The position numbers were made by a program, and so were the translations under genes. From an uncultured Prevotellaceae bacterium (GTDB lineage Bacteria; Bacteroidota; Bacteroidia; Bacteroidales; Bacteroidaceae), in assembly GCA_900319385.1 (NCBI GenBank), contig ONOG01000004.1, forward strand, positions 1 through 64,000: a stretch of 64,000 nucleotides of DNA. Direction: 5' to 3'. Under the pieces are notes generated by a model. The model made no database searches, was not told the DNA's origin, and saw nothing but the letters and a program-made list of their open reading frames with translations. Positions 1 to 7,355 of this stretch are shown in pieces. Each line of letters starts with the position of its first letter. The first letter of the stretch is position 1.

Positions 1-1
1 A

Positions 2-286
2 AATCGACAATTGCACTTTTTTGTACCTTTCAACTTCGGGGTGTATTTGTTTCTGTCTGTGTTACAAATACTTATAAAAATCCAAAACACTTCCACATGT
101 ATTGTTTCAGATGGTCAGATTATTATCAAGAATGCAGTGGGCACCCATGTGAGAATCATTGATATGAGTGGACGCATAGTTTACGGCAATCGTCTCAGTA
201 AAGCGGTTGAGACTATCTCTGTGTATCCAGGTGTCTATATCGTGAAACTGGGTAGCAGCAAGACGTTGAAAGTAGCAGTGAAATAG
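2..286 (+). CDS. C-terminal part of a probable type IX secretion cargo protein (5' end outside window)
   Basis: The reading frame is open to the left edge, so only the tail of a gene is visible. Its last 55 or so residues follow the pattern of the type A C-terminal sorting domain of type IX secretion cargo: a short strand (QIIIKNA), a VRIIDMSGRIVY strand pair, then PGVYIVKLG and a final KVAVK strand. In that family the domain directs export across the outer membrane and is removed by PorU, which is encoded at 53415-56843. Residues before about position 28 (HFFVPFNFGVYLF) look hydrophobic and atypical, so the upstream frame may be wrong, shifted or decayed. The cargo function cannot be read from this piece. 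Confidence 0.5.
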   Translation, partial: NRQLHFFVPFNFGVYLFLSVLQILIKIQNTSTCIVSDGQIIIKNAVGTHVRIIDMSGRIVYGNRLSKAVETISVYPGVYIVKLGSSKTLKVAVK

Positions 287-527
287 CTAAGCCTCGTCTG
301 AAATCCTTACCATTGAAGGAACTTTCATTTCCTCACCTTGTTCCGCCTTCTTGGCGGAATGGGGTGGGGATTTCATTTTGCGGGTGCATTGTGTCACATA
401 TCCCTGAGTTTGTGAAAATAAAAGGTGAATCCATGTAAGTGATGATTTGTGGCTAAATACGAGACAATGCACCCCTCTGTTCCAGCTGTTTCACCCTTCG
501 TCCTCAGATACTGTGCAGAAAACACTC

Positions 528-611
528 AAAATCTCAATGAAATTTCTGAAAATCTCAATGGAATTTCTGAAAATCTCAGTGGAATTTCTGAAAATATCAA
601 TGATATTTTGA
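528..611 (+). repeat. Four tandem 21-base units, copy 1 of a dispersed element
   Basis: Four units (528-548, 549-569, 570-590, 591-611) share the frame AAAATCTCAATGGAATTTCT plus G, and the last is the palindromic variant AAAATATCAATGATATTTT. The array ends in TTTTGACTT, then GTCTGCGC. The same array, ending and orientation recur at 20795-20882. The period is three times seven, so the array stays open in several frames and would encode seven-residue repeats. Confidence 0.85.
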
Positions 612-681
612 CTTCCGTCTGCGCATCATCCGACTCCCCACCGCACTGCGGCTGAGTATGAAGGGCGGAGCAACTGGGTGT

Positions 682-718
682 GGAGGGGCGCATCAACAAA
701 ATTGATGCGAACAGTGGC
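682..718 (+). repeat. GCATCAA/TTGATGC hairpin module, copy 1
   Basis: GCATCAA and TTGATGC form a stem flanked by GGAGGGGC on one side and GAACAGTGGC on the other. The reverse complement recurs at 20755-20790 next to the other 21-base array, and a half-copy (ATTGATGCGAACAGTGGC) follows at about 744-763. Relative to its array the module is inverted between the two loci. Confidence 0.7.
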
Positions 719-810
719 CGAGGTTGAGGGGCACAGAGGTCGAGATTGATGCGAACAGTGGCTGGGCTTGTGGCGCAAATCGGGCGTTTTTGGGGCGCAG
801 GCCAAGATTT

Positions 811-842
811 TTCACGGTTCACTTTTCACTTTTCACTTTTTT
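811..842 (+). repeat. Heptanucleotide array (CACTTTT type)
   Basis: About four seven-base units of the CACTTTT type lie just before the promoter and start codon of the DUF4827 lipoprotein gene. This is one of many period-7 arrays in the window. Confidence 0.75.
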
Positions 843-846
843 GTCG

Positions 847-854
847 TAAATTTG
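847..854 (+). promoter_or_regulatory. Bacteroidetes -7 promoter element upstream of the DUF4827 gene
   Basis: TAAATTTG matches the TAnnTTTG -7 consensus and lies 24 bases before the ATG at 879. No TTG is present at the usual 19-21 base distance, because the heptamer array occupies that position, so the -33 element is weak or absent. Confidence 0.55.
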
Positions 855-878
855 CACGATATTGTATCCAAACTAAAC

Positions 879-1562
879 ATGAAGAAAGTTCAGAAACTAT
901 CGTTGCCGGCAGTGATGATGGCCATGCTGCTCTCGCTCGCCGCACTGACGGCCTGCGACCAGGGCGAGACCTACGCCGACATGAAGGAACGAGAGAAGGA
1001 TGCCATCAACGCGTTCCTCGCCGACAACCCCTACACGGGGCCGATCAACGTCATCAGCGAGGCGACGTTCAATGCCCAGGGCTGCACCACCAACCTCGAT
1101 CGCAACGAGTTTGTCGTGTTCTCCGAGGACGGTATCTACCTGCAAATCGTGCGCCAAGGCGAAGGCAAGTCGCTCGCCGAAATGGCCGACGAGAACGCCG
1201 AGGGGAAGGCGACGAAGCCCATCCTCTGCCGTTTCCTCGAATACGACATCAAGAATGCGGCGCAGACCATCAGCAACTACAACACTGAGAGTGTGGTCGA
1301 TGAGATGCAGTGCACCTACGTCAAGCAGGGGCGCAGCTACACCGCCAACTTCGTCAGTGGCGGCTACATGTACGCCAAGTACGGATCGGTCGTCCCCAAG
1401 GGCTGGCTCAAGCCACTCACCTATGTCAAACTGACAAAGGTAGCAGGACGTGAGGCCAAGGTGCGCGTCATCGTGCCCCACACCTCGGGTTCGGCCAATG
1501 CGTCGAGCTATGTACTGCCGTTCTATTACGAGATCACCTATCAGTTGCCCGCCAACCGATAG
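879..1562 (+). CDS. DUF4827 family lipoprotein
   Basis: This 227-residue protein starts at MKKVQKL, chosen because it opens a clear lipoprotein signal: a basic start, a hydrophobic core and the lipobox LTAC with Cys near residue 26. An in-frame start 111 bases upstream would put the signal inside the protein and lies before the promoter. The mature part matches the Bacteroidetes family DUF4827 by its acidic N-terminal helix, the conserved NxFVVFSEDGIYLQI stretch and a C-terminal half rich in beta strands ending YYEITYQLP. The family is found next to phosphoglucosamine mutase in other Bacteroidales, as here. It is probably attached to a membrane in the periplasm, and its function is unknown. 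Confidence 0.8.
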   Translation: MKKVQKLSLPAVMMAMLLSLAALTACDQGETYADMKEREKDAINAFLADNPYTGPINVISEATFNAQGCTTNLDRNEFVVFSEDGIYLQIVRQGEGKSLAEMADENAEGKATKPILCRFLEYDIKNAAQTISNYNTESVVDEMQCTYVKQGRSYTANFVSGGYMYAKYGSVVPKGWLKPLTYVKLTKVAGREAKVRVIVPHTSGSANASSYVLPFYYEITYQLPANR

Positions 1563-1579
1563 ACAAGACTCCACGATGG

Positions 1580-1627
1580 AAGCCTCCCCCCATCCCCCTC
1601 CGGAAGAGGGGAAGTTGCCATCCGGCA
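1580..1627 (+). repeat. GC-rich palindromic element with GTTGCCATCCGGCA tail
   Basis: AGCCTCCCCC, a CCCCCTCC/GAGGGG pair and the tail GTTGCCATCCGGCA (1614-1627) form a compact element just after the lipoprotein stop codon. A T-run follows, so it may also end transcription. The same tail appears reversed inside the mfd coding frame (TGCCGAATGGCAAC at 12950-12963) beside the same AGCCTC and GGAGGGG blocks. Confidence 0.7.
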
Positions 1628-1642
1628 TTTTTTTTATTTAAT

Positions 1643-1671
1643 TTTTCACTTTTAACTTTTAACTTTTAACT
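1643..1671 (+). repeat. Heptanucleotide array (ACTTTTA type)
   Basis: About four seven-base units of the ACTTTTA type end a few bases before the glmM start codon at 1679. The pyrimidine-rich strand is the mRNA sense. Confidence 0.7.
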
Positions 1672-1678
1672 ACTCCAA

Positions 1679-3103
1679 ATGTCACTCATCAAATCCATAT
1701 CCGGCATCCGCGGCACCATTGGTGGACGCGCCGGTGAGGGCCTGAACCCCCTCGATATCGTGAAATTTACCTCGGCCTACGCCACTCTCATCCGCCGCTC
1801 CGTATGCAGCGACACGGTGGCTGATGCCGACAAACCCGCCCATCCCAACACCATCGTCGTCGGACGCGATGCCCGCATCTCGGGCGAGATGGTGAAGAAC
1901 GTCGTCTGTGGCACGCTCATGGGCATGGGCTTCGACGTCGTCAACATCGGACTCGCCAGCACACCGACCACCGAAGTGGCGGTGACCATGGAGGGAGCTG
2001 CCGGCGGCATCATCATCACTGCCTCGCACAACCCCCGCCACTGGAACGCCCTCAAGCTGCTCAACCACCACGGCGAGTTCCTCAACGCCGCCGAAGGAAA
2101 CGAGGTGCTGCGCCTGGCCGAAGCCGAGGACTTCGACTATGCCGACGTGGATCACCTGGGCCACTACCGCGAAGACAACGGCTACAACCAGCGCCACATC
2201 GACCTCGTGCTCTCGTTGCCCCTCGTCGATGTCGAGGCCATCCGCAAGGCCAACTTCCGCGTGGCCTTCGACGCTGTCAACTCGGTCGGCGGCATCATCC
2301 TGCCCGAACTGCTCAAGCAGCTCGGCGTCGAACACGTCACTCCCCTCTACAGCGAACCGACGGGGGACTTCCAGCACAATCCCGAGCCGCTCGAGAAGAA
2401 CCTCGGCGACATCATGGCGCTCATGGCACGCGGTGAGCACGACGTGGCATTCGTCGTCGATCCCGACGTTGACCGCCTGGCGTTCATCCAAGAGGACGGA
2501 CGGATGTACGGCGAAGAGTACACTCTCGTCACTGTGGCCGACTACATCCTGCGACACACCCCAGGCAACACGGTCTCGAACCTCAGTTCCACACGTGCCC
2601 TGCGCGACGTGACCCGTCGCTACGGCAAGGACTACAACGCCGCAGCCGTCGGCGAAGTGAACGTCGTGACGAAGATGAAAGAGACGGGTGCCGTGATTGG
2701 CGGCGAAGGCAACGGCGGAGTCATCTATCCCGAAGCCCACTATGGCCGCGACGCGCTCGTCGGCATCGCCCTCTTCCTCAGCCACCTGGCACACGAAGGG
2801 GTGAAGGTGAGCGAGCTGCGCCGCACCTATCCCGAGTATTGCATCGCCAAAAACCGCATCGACCTTGAGCCGACGACCGACGTCGATGCCATCCTCGCCC
2901 GTGTGAAGGAGCTCTACGGACAGGAAAAGGATGTGGAGGTCAACGACATCGACGGCGTGAAGCTCGACTTCCCCGACCGCTGGGTACATCTGCGCAAGTC
3001 GAACACCGAACCCATCATCCGCGTCTATTCCGAAGCCGCCACGATGGAGGCCGCCGACGAAATCGGCAAACGCATCATGGACGTGGTCCTCAGCCTGAAG
3101 TAA
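1679..3103 (+). CDS. glmM: Phosphoglucosamine mutase
   Basis: This enzyme converts glucosamine-6-phosphate to glucosamine-1-phosphate on the way to UDP-GlcNAc. The 474-residue protein has the alpha-D-phosphohexomutase layout: the phosphoserine loop TASHNP at residues 114-119 (Ser116), the metal loop DPDVDR at 261-266, the sugar-specificity loop GGEGNGG at 341-347, and the C-terminal phosphate-binding stretch RKSNTEPIIRVY. It begins MSLIKSISGIRGT, as in Bacteroidetes homologues. The family also contains phosphomannomutases. GlmM is preferred because of length, the N-terminal sequence and the DUF4827 neighbour. The gene lies 116 bases after that neighbour, separated by two repeat elements. Confidence 0.9.
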   Translation: MSLIKSISGIRGTIGGRAGEGLNPLDIVKFTSAYATLIRRSVCSDTVADADKPAHPNTIVVGRDARISGEMVKNVVCGTLMGMGFDVVNIGLASTPTTEVAVTMEGAAGGIIITASHNPRHWNALKLLNHHGEFLNAAEGNEVLRLAEAEDFDYADVDHLGHYREDNGYNQRHIDLVLSLPLVDVEAIRKANFRVAFDAVNSVGGIILPELLKQLGVEHVTPLYSEPTGDFQHNPEPLEKNLGDIMALMARGEHDVAFVVDPDVDRLAFIQEDGRMYGEEYTLVTVADYILRHTPGNTVSNLSSTRALRDVTRRYGKDYNAAAVGEVNVVTKMKETGAVIGGEGNGGVIYPEAHYGRDALVGIALFLSHLAHEGVKVSELRRTYPEYCIAKNRIDLEPTTDVDAILARVKELYGQEKDVEVNDIDGVKLDFPDRWVHLRKSNTEPIIRVYSEAATMEAADEIGKRIMDVVLSLK

Positions 3104-3130
3104 GTCTTCCGTCCCCCTCCTTCCCCCTGC

Positions 3131-3198
3131 GCTGCGACCTCGTCGCAGCCCTTCGTCCCGCTCCGTCCCTGTATGCTGCGACCTCGTCGCAGCCCTTC
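3131..3198 (+). repeat. Two copies of a CTGCGAC-CTC-GTCGCAG palindrome
   Basis: Units at 3131-3154 and 3175-3198 each contain CTGCGAC and GTCGCAG around a three-base loop, followed by CCCTTC. They lie between glmM and the next gene. A third copy of the palindrome (loop GCG) lies in frame inside the MetH-activation gene at 7048-7066. Confidence 0.8.
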
Positions 3199-3208
3199 CG
3201 CCTCAGTT

Positions 3209-3571
3209 ATGCAGAACCAGTACTACAACGAAATGATCCAACTGCTCATGGGCAATCCCGAGGGGATGCGAGTGGGCACCATCGCCCGCGCTATCTACAA
3301 CGCGAGTTGCGACCTCTTCGACGCGCAGGCTGGTTCCCGCTTCCACCAGATCTACACCTCCATCCGCCGCTATCTCTGGCAGCAGAGCCGGCGACAGCGG
3401 TCTCCCTTCCGGCGAATCAAGTGGGGAACCTATGCATTGAGGCACAACTTCGTCTATCAGCTCGAACTGACCTTCGACGAATGGGAAGACGATGGCCCGA
3501 TACCGAAGCCCGAAACACGTAAAACACCCGCCAACGAGCCCTATATGCTCAATTTGTTTGGCTGGACATAG
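3209..3571 (+). CDS. Small winged-helix-like protein
   Basis: This 120-residue protein starts at MQNQYYNEMIQLL. An in-frame upstream start at 3173 would add residues encoded by the CTGCGAC repeat and is rejected. The first 85 residues look like a winged helix-turn-helix: a helix, the segment MRVGTIARAIYNASCDLF, the helical stretch FHQIYTSIRRYLWQQS, and a wing ending RIKWGTYALR. This resembles HARE-HTH or restriction-associated HTH folds, but I cannot assign a family. The C-terminus is acidic and polar. It is probably cytoplasmic and possibly DNA-binding. It follows glmM by about 100 bases and ends in its own terminator. Confidence 0.7.
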   Translation: MQNQYYNEMIQLLMGNPEGMRVGTIARAIYNASCDLFDAQAGSRFHQIYTSIRRYLWQQSRRQRSPFRRIKWGTYALRHNFVYQLELTFDEWEDDGPIPKPETRKTPANEPYMLNLFGWT

Positions 3572-3577
3572 TAACTG

Positions 3578-3602
3578 AAAAGGCCGATTCCACGGCCTTT
3601 TT
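3578..3602 (+). terminator. Intrinsic terminator after the winged-helix gene
   Basis: AAAAGGCCG and CGGCCTTTT form a stem of at least eight pairs around ATTCCA, and the T-run continues past 3602. It starts six bases after the stop codon and closes the glmM region. Confidence 0.9.
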
Positions 3603-3701
3603 TTTGTGTCACTGCGTAAAATCCTGAGAAAAAGCGCGTTACAATGATGTTAAACCTGCGGTGTGCCCGAACACACATGTTATTTAACATTGTTTTTTTC
3701 C

Positions 3702-3731
3702 TTGCAAAGCGTGTCGGAATGCCTAACTTTG
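3702..3731 (+). promoter_or_regulatory. Consensus Bacteroidetes promoter with no ORF downstream
   Basis: TTG at 3702-3704, a 19-base spacer and TAACTTTG at 3724-3731 match the sigma-ABfr consensus fully. The next coding sequence on this strand is more than 5 kb away, so the promoter most likely serves a short non-coding transcript, or is left from a lost gene. Confidence 0.7.
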
Positions 3732-3737
3732 CAGCAT

Positions 3738-3823
3738 CCTAAAAACAATCTTTTTACCTTAAAAAAATTAATACTTATTGAGAGGAAAGCGGGTGCTCGT
3801 GAGAGTATCCGCTCTCATTTTAT
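3738..3823 (+). ncRNA. Candidate small RNA from an orphan promoter
   Basis: The roughly 85 bases after the promoter at 3702-3731 contain no ATG. They begin A/T-rich and unstructured (ACAATCTTTTTACC), then form a hairpin with AGCGGGT (3788-3794) pairing to ATCCGCT (3807-3813), followed by CTCATTTTAT, a weak terminator-like tail. A second hairpin follows at 3835-3881. The ends are guesses: the 5' end is placed about seven bases after the -7 box and the 3' end in the T-rich stretch. No known RNA family is recognised. Confidence 0.35.
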
Positions 3824-3834
3824 ATAGAATACAC

Positions 3835-3881
3835 ACTCCGCCTGCAATGTCTTCGTCGTGTGAAGGCAATGCAGGCGGAGT
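3835..3881. other. 12-bp perfect inverted repeat between the orphan promoter and rfbC
   Basis: ACTCCGCCTGCA (3835-3846) and TGCAGGCGGAGT (3870-3881) pair perfectly, and the loop has a weaker inner CTTC/GAAG pair. It lies 22 bases past the rfbC stop codon, so it could end or stabilise rfbC mRNA. Neither strand has a good T-run after it. Confidence 0.55.
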
Positions 3882-3902
3882 CAGTAGGGGAGAGAACAGC
3901 CG

Positions 3903-4475
3903 TCAATAAAGTGGCTGGTCGTAGAAGAAGACGGGTTCGGCGTCGCACAGCCGCGGATGGTGGGCGTCTTTCTCGCTGAGGATGCGCCCTGTGGGTGGCA
4001 CTTGCCAGTCGATGCCGAGGTCGGGGTCGTCCCATGCGATGGCGCCTTCCGACTGCGGAGCGTAGTAGTTGTCGCACTTGTACTGGAAGACAGCCTCGTC
4101 ACTCAGCACGGCAAAGCCGTGAGCAAAGCCGCGGGGAACGAAGAACTGACGGTGGTTGTCCTCGGTGAGCAGGCACGAGACGTGCTGTCCGAAGGTCGGG
4201 CTGCCATGCCGAATATCGACGGCAACGTCGAGTACGGCTCCGCGAACCACGCGTACGAGTTTCGACTGTGTGAAAGGCGGCTTCTGGAAGTGCAGCCCGC
4301 GTACGACACCTGCCGTGGAACGCGATTCGTTGTCCTGCACAAAGGTGGTCCGGCAAACCTGCTCTTCGAACTCGCGCTGTGAGAAACTCTCGAAGAAATA
4401 GCCGCGTGCGTCGTTGAAGATGCGCGGCTCGATGATTTTTACGCCTTCGATGGCGGTTTCGATAACGTTAATCAT
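3903..4475 (-). CDS. rfbC: dTDP-4-dehydrorhamnose 3,5-epimerase
   Basis: This enzyme epimerises C3 and C5 of dTDP-4-keto-6-deoxyglucose in dTDP-L-rhamnose synthesis. The 190-residue cupin protein carries the family marks: GYFFESF near residues 25-31, the catalytic His62 in GVVRGLHFQ, the stretch FVPRGFAHGF at 112-121, and a catalytic Tyr near 132. The start MINVIETAIEG is chosen over the longer frame, which would run back through plsC. No rfbA, rfbB or rfbD is present, so the rest of the rhamnose pathway must lie elsewhere. It follows plsC by 19 bases, within a 23-base tandem duplication. Confidence 0.9.
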   Translation of the reverse strand: MINVIETAIEGVKIIEPRIFNDARGYFFESFSQREFEEQVCRTTFVQDNESRSTAGVVRGLHFQKPPFTQSKLVRVVRGAVLDVAVDIRHGSPTFGQHVSCLLTEDNHRQFFVPRGFAHGFAVLSDEAVFQYKCDNYYAPQSEGAIAWDDPDLGIDWQVPPTGRILSEKDAHHPRLCDAEPVFFYDQPLY

Positions 4476-4515
4476 GAGAGATGTATGTCTTGAATCATGA
4501 GAGATGTAAGTCCTG
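4470..4515 (-). repeat. 23-bp tandem duplication at the plsC-rfbC junction
   Basis: Bases 4470-4492 and 4493-4515 are two copies of one 23-base unit with two mismatches. One copy contains the rfbC start codon and the other encodes the last residues of PlsC (LHLS). Confidence 0.85.
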
Positions 4516-5226
4516 ATGAATGATGTCGTGAACCTGTTGCATGAGCACAGCGGTGGGCTTTCCCTGGCGTTCTTCGACCGTGATGGCGGGATGGATGGTG
4601 AGGGTGAGGGTTCCATAGTTGACCGAACGGGCACGGCGATTGAACACATGGAACGAGCCGTTGATGGTCATGGGGACGATGGGAAGGCCGATTTCGTTCG
4701 CCAGCGTGAAGGCTCCCTTCTTGAACGGCCCCATATCGCCGGTGTAGGTGCGGGTGCCTTCGGGGAAGATCACCATCGACATACCGCCCTGCAATGTCTT
4801 GTGTGCCTGGCGAACGGTGCGCTGCATGCTGGCACGTGTGTCGCCGACGTAGATTTGGCCAGACTTCGCACAGGCGTAGCCGACGAAGGGGATCTTGCGC
4901 AGATATTCCTTCATCATCCACTTGAAGTTGTGCCCCAGATAGCCATACAGAAGGAAGATGTCGAAGTAGCCTTGGTGGTTTGCCAGGAACACGTAGGACT
5001 GTTCCGGCGAGATGTGTTCGCGTCCTGTGACCCGAACACGGACAAGGAACAGCCAGCAGGTGATGCGCGACCACCATTTGGGTCCGTAGTAGCTGGTGAC
5101 GTCGCGGTCGCCGCAGAAGGATGCGACGATGACTGCCGTGGCGATGACGATGGTGACGATGACGAACAGCGGCAGTGCGATGCATAAGCTGTAGAGCTTG
5201 TAGAGAATGTTGAGGGTGGTTTTCAT
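4495..5226 (-). CDS. plsC: 1-acyl-sn-glycerol-3-phosphate acyltransferase
   Basis: This inner-membrane enzyme adds the second acyl chain to lysophosphatidate in phospholipid synthesis. The 243-residue protein has an N-terminal hydrophobic segment (about residues 11-36), the acyltransferase H-x4-D motif in NHQGYFD (His84, Asp89), and the glycerophosphate-binding motif FPEGTR at 154-159. Related enzymes acylate other lysolipids, but motif spacing and length fit PlsC. Its ATG directly abuts the stop codon of the metallophosphoesterase gene upstream, so the two are almost certainly co-transcribed and translationally linked. The C-terminal residues LHLS are encoded by the duplicated 23-base unit and may not be ancestral. 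Confidence 0.85.
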   Translation of the reverse strand: MKTTLNILYKLYSLCIALPLFVIVTIVIATAVIVASFCGDRDVTSYYGPKWWSRITCWLFLVRVRVTGREHISPEQSYVFLANHQGYFDIFLLYGYLGHNFKWMMKEYLRKIPFVGYACAKSGQIYVGDTRASMQRTVRQAHKTLQGGMSMVIFPEGTRTYTGDMGPFKKGAFTLANEIGLPIVPMTINGSFHVFNRRARSVNYGTLTLTIHPAITVEERQGKPTAVLMQQVHDIIHQDLHLS

Positions 5227-6447
5227 TTACTTGCGCTTTAGTGTGATGACATTGAGTTCGGGCCAGGCTCCGAAGCGGAAGGGGAACATGACCTGTCCGA
5301 TTCCTTCGCTCACGTTCAGAATCTGCGGGCCTTCGGTGTAGGCACCGCTCCATTCCTTGGTGGTGAAGGCGACGGGCGACCATCCGAACACCTTGAACTG
5401 TCCGGCGTGGGTGTGCCCTGCGAGGGCGAGGTCGATGCGGGTGTCGGGGATGACGTTGCGACGCCAGTGGCTCGGGTCGTGCGTCATGAGGATGCTGAAG
5501 GTGTGGTCGTCGGCTTGGGCAACGACGGTGTCGTTGCCGGCGATGAGCAAATGGGTGGTGGTGTCGCTGCGCATGACGTGGCAGAGGCCCGCAGTGGCGA
5601 GGGGCAGGTTGCCGAGCGAGGGGAAGCGACCTGTGCCGTCGTTTTCCGATCCGATGATGGCGATGCTGTCGCCAGAGCGGTGCAGGACGACGTGGTCGTT
5701 GAGCAGGAGTTGCCAGCCGTAGGAGCGTTCGCGTCGTTGCAGTTCCTGGATGTCTGCCTCGCGGATGGCTTGCTCGGCTGGGATATACATGCTGTAGTCG
5801 TGGTTGCCCATCACCGCGTAGATTCCGTCAGGGGCCTTGAGCCGTGAGAGCACCTGCTTGTAGCCGTCGGTCTCGCGCGTCTCGTAATTGACGAGGTCGC
5901 CGATGAAGAGGACGGCGTCGCACTTCTGTCGGTTGATGAGGTTGACGATGGTGGTGACGTCTTCCTGGTGCCCGTCGGCGAAGGTCCCGATGTGCAGGTC
6001 GGAAAACTGTGCAATGCGGTAGCCGTCGAAGGCTTTGGGGAGGTTTTCGAAGTAGAACGTCTGTTGGTGGACGACGTAGCGGCTGCGCCCGATGAAGAAT
6101 CCGTAGCCCAGCAGGATGGCGGCAAAGAGGGCGATGGTCATGGCTGCGATGCGCACGTAGCGTGCCCAGCCGATGAGTCCGATGAGGTCGAACAGCGTGA
6201 AGAGCATGCGTGGGGCGGTGTAGAGCAGGAAGATGAACATGAACAGCCCCACGACGGGTTGATGTTCGGCGCGCATGTCGTCGTGCTGCAGTACGACCAG
6301 CAGGTAGATGAGCAGCAGGATGGTGGGGATGAAGGTGGCGGCTCGCCACAGTCCGCTGCAGGTCCAGCGCCGCACGTAGCGCAGATAGATGTAGGTATCT
6401 GGGACGATGAGCAGGACGAAGAGCAGGAGTAGGACTCGGGGTAACAT
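5227..6447 (-). CDS. Membrane-anchored metallophosphoesterase (YkuE/YaeI type)
   Basis: This 406-residue protein starts at MLPRVLLLLF, which opens the first membrane segment; a longer frame reaches back into the neighbour and is rejected. About four hydrophobic helices occupy residues 3-120. The calcineurin-like domain follows with metal ligands in SDLH (149-152), GDLVN (183-187), GNHD (214-217) and GHTHAGQ near the C-terminus. Relatives hydrolyse phosphoester bonds, and some act on UDP-diacylglucosamine-like or lipid substrates. The direct junction with plsC suggests a lipid or envelope role, which is inference. The stop codon touches the plsC start, and one base separates it from the MetH-activation gene. 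Confidence 0.8.
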   Translation of the reverse strand: MLPRVLLLLFVLLIVPDTYIYLRYVRRWTCSGLWRAATFIPTILLLIYLLVVLQHDDMRAEHQPVVGLFMFIFLLYTAPRMLFTLFDLIGLIGWARYVRIAAMTIALFAAILLGYGFFIGRSRYVVHQQTFYFENLPKAFDGYRIAQFSDLHIGTFADGHQEDVTTIVNLINRQKCDAVLFIGDLVNYETRETDGYKQVLSRLKAPDGIYAVMGNHDYSMYIPAEQAIREADIQELQRRERSYGWQLLLNDHVVLHRSGDSIAIIGSENDGTGRFPSLGNLPLATAGLCHVMRSDTTTHLLIAGNDTVVAQADDHTFSILMTHDPSHWRRNVIPDTRIDLALAGHTHAGQFKVFGWSPVAFTTKEWSGAYTEGPQILNVSEGIGQVMFPFRFGAWPELNVITLKRK

Positions 6448-6448
6448 A

Positions 6449-7348
6449 TTATGCGTTGGTTTTTTGATGCAGGTTGGCAGCGAGGTAGGTGCGCATGACG
6501 TCGGTTGGGAGTCCGCGTCGGTGGGCATAGTCGTTGAGTTGTTCGTCGCTGATGGTGCCGACCGAGAAGTAGTGTGCCGCGGGGTGGGCGAGCATGAGCC
6601 CGCTCACCGAGGCGTGTGGAGTCATCATGCCGTGTTCGGTGAGCGTGATGCCCAGTTCGGCGAAGTCCAGCAGGCTTGCCAGCAGGAAGTTGATCGAGAG
6701 GTCGGGGAGTGAGGGGTAGCCCACGGCGGGGCGTATTCCCTGGAAATGCTCGGCGTGCAGTTCGTCCATCGTGAGTGCTTCGTCGGGCGCATATCCCCAG
6801 AGTTTTTTCCTGACTTCTTCGTGGAGTCGTTCGGCGGCGGCTTCGGCGAGCCGGTCGGCGAGGGTCTGAGCGAGCAGCTGCGAGTAGTTGTCGTCGTAGT
6901 TGAGGGGTGTGGCAACGGTAGTGGCGAACAGGCCGATGGTGTCGGGCGTGGTGCCTTTCGGACGGATGAAGTCGGCGAGGCAGAGGCAGTGGCCCTGAGC
7001 GTCGGGATGCTGCTGCCGGAGCATGGGGAGGCGCGGCTGGGCGCAAGGCTGCGACGCGGTCGCAGCATAGGAGGACAGGAAGTTGCTGTTTTTATCCTCA
7101 GTCGTCACTTGCGGGACATCGGGTGTGTGGAGAACGATGTCGTCGCCTTCGGCATGACAGGGGAAGAGGCGGGCTGCGGCACGGACGGTGGTGTAGGACG
7201 TCATGCGGCCGAGCATCCGATGGGCGTCGGTGCGCAGCTGTTTCTTTTCAGCCGTATCGCCGACCGGCATTCCCCAGGCATGGTCGAAGTACACCCAGTT
7301 GATGTATTCGGCGAGGTCGGGGATGCGGTATGCGTGGCTGAGCTTCAT
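6449..7348 (-). CDS. Stand-alone methionine synthase (B12-dependent) activation-domain protein
   Basis: This 299-residue protein resembles the C-terminal AdoMet-binding activation domain of MetH, with the motif RPAVGYPSLPD at residues 206-216 matching the family's RPAxGYPxxPD. In MetH the domain supplies AdoMet for reductive reactivation of cob(II)alamin. Bacteroidetes often carry it as a separate protein, which probably acts with a MetH encoded elsewhere. Residues of about 93-105 (SYAATASQPCAQP) are encoded by a palindrome also found at 3131-3198, so this looks like an in-frame repeat insertion before the expected DFIRP segment. It is read after pyrC and just before the phosphoesterase gene. 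Confidence 0.75.
   Translation of the reverse strand: MKLSHAYRIPDLAEYINWVYFDHAWGMPVGDTAEKKQLRTDAHRMLGRMTSYTTVRAAARLFPCHAEGDDIVLHTPDVPQVTTEDKNSNFLSSYAATASQPCAQPRLPMLRQQHPDAQGHCLCLADFIRPKGTTPDTIGLFATTVATPLNYDDNYSQLLAQTLADRLAEAAAERLHEEVRKKLWGYAPDEALTMDELHAEHFQGIRPAVGYPSLPDLSINFLLASLLDFAELGITLTEHGMMTPHASVSGLMLAHPAAHYFSVGTISDEQLNDYAHRRGLPTDVMRTYLAANLHQKTNA
7048..7066 (-). repeat. CTGCGAC-type palindrome inside a coding frame
   Basis: The 19-base palindrome has GCTGCGAC and GTCGCAGC around a GCG loop. The same arms occur twice between glmM and the winged-helix gene. Here the element is translated in the MetH-activation protein. Confidence 0.7.
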
Positions 7349-7355
7349 CCTTTTT

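Larger units (their letters stand above)
287..846. other. Repeat-bearing intergenic region
   Basis: I see no convincing gene here. The stretch holds a 7-bp perfect hairpin (341-347 with 353-359), the 21-base tandem array at 528-611, a GCATCAA/TTGATGC hairpin module at 682-718, a second half-copy of that module at about 744-765, and a heptamer array at 811-842. Short ORFs in several frames cross the array, but they begin in unrelated sequence and have no family resemblance. Confidence 0.6.

Noticed and set aside
449-655. A 68-codon ORF over the first 21-base array, encoding ENLNGIS heptads
   Set aside because: The heptads look coiled-coil-like, but the array is open in other frames too, and the flanking residues are not conserved between the two loci, so coding is not supported.
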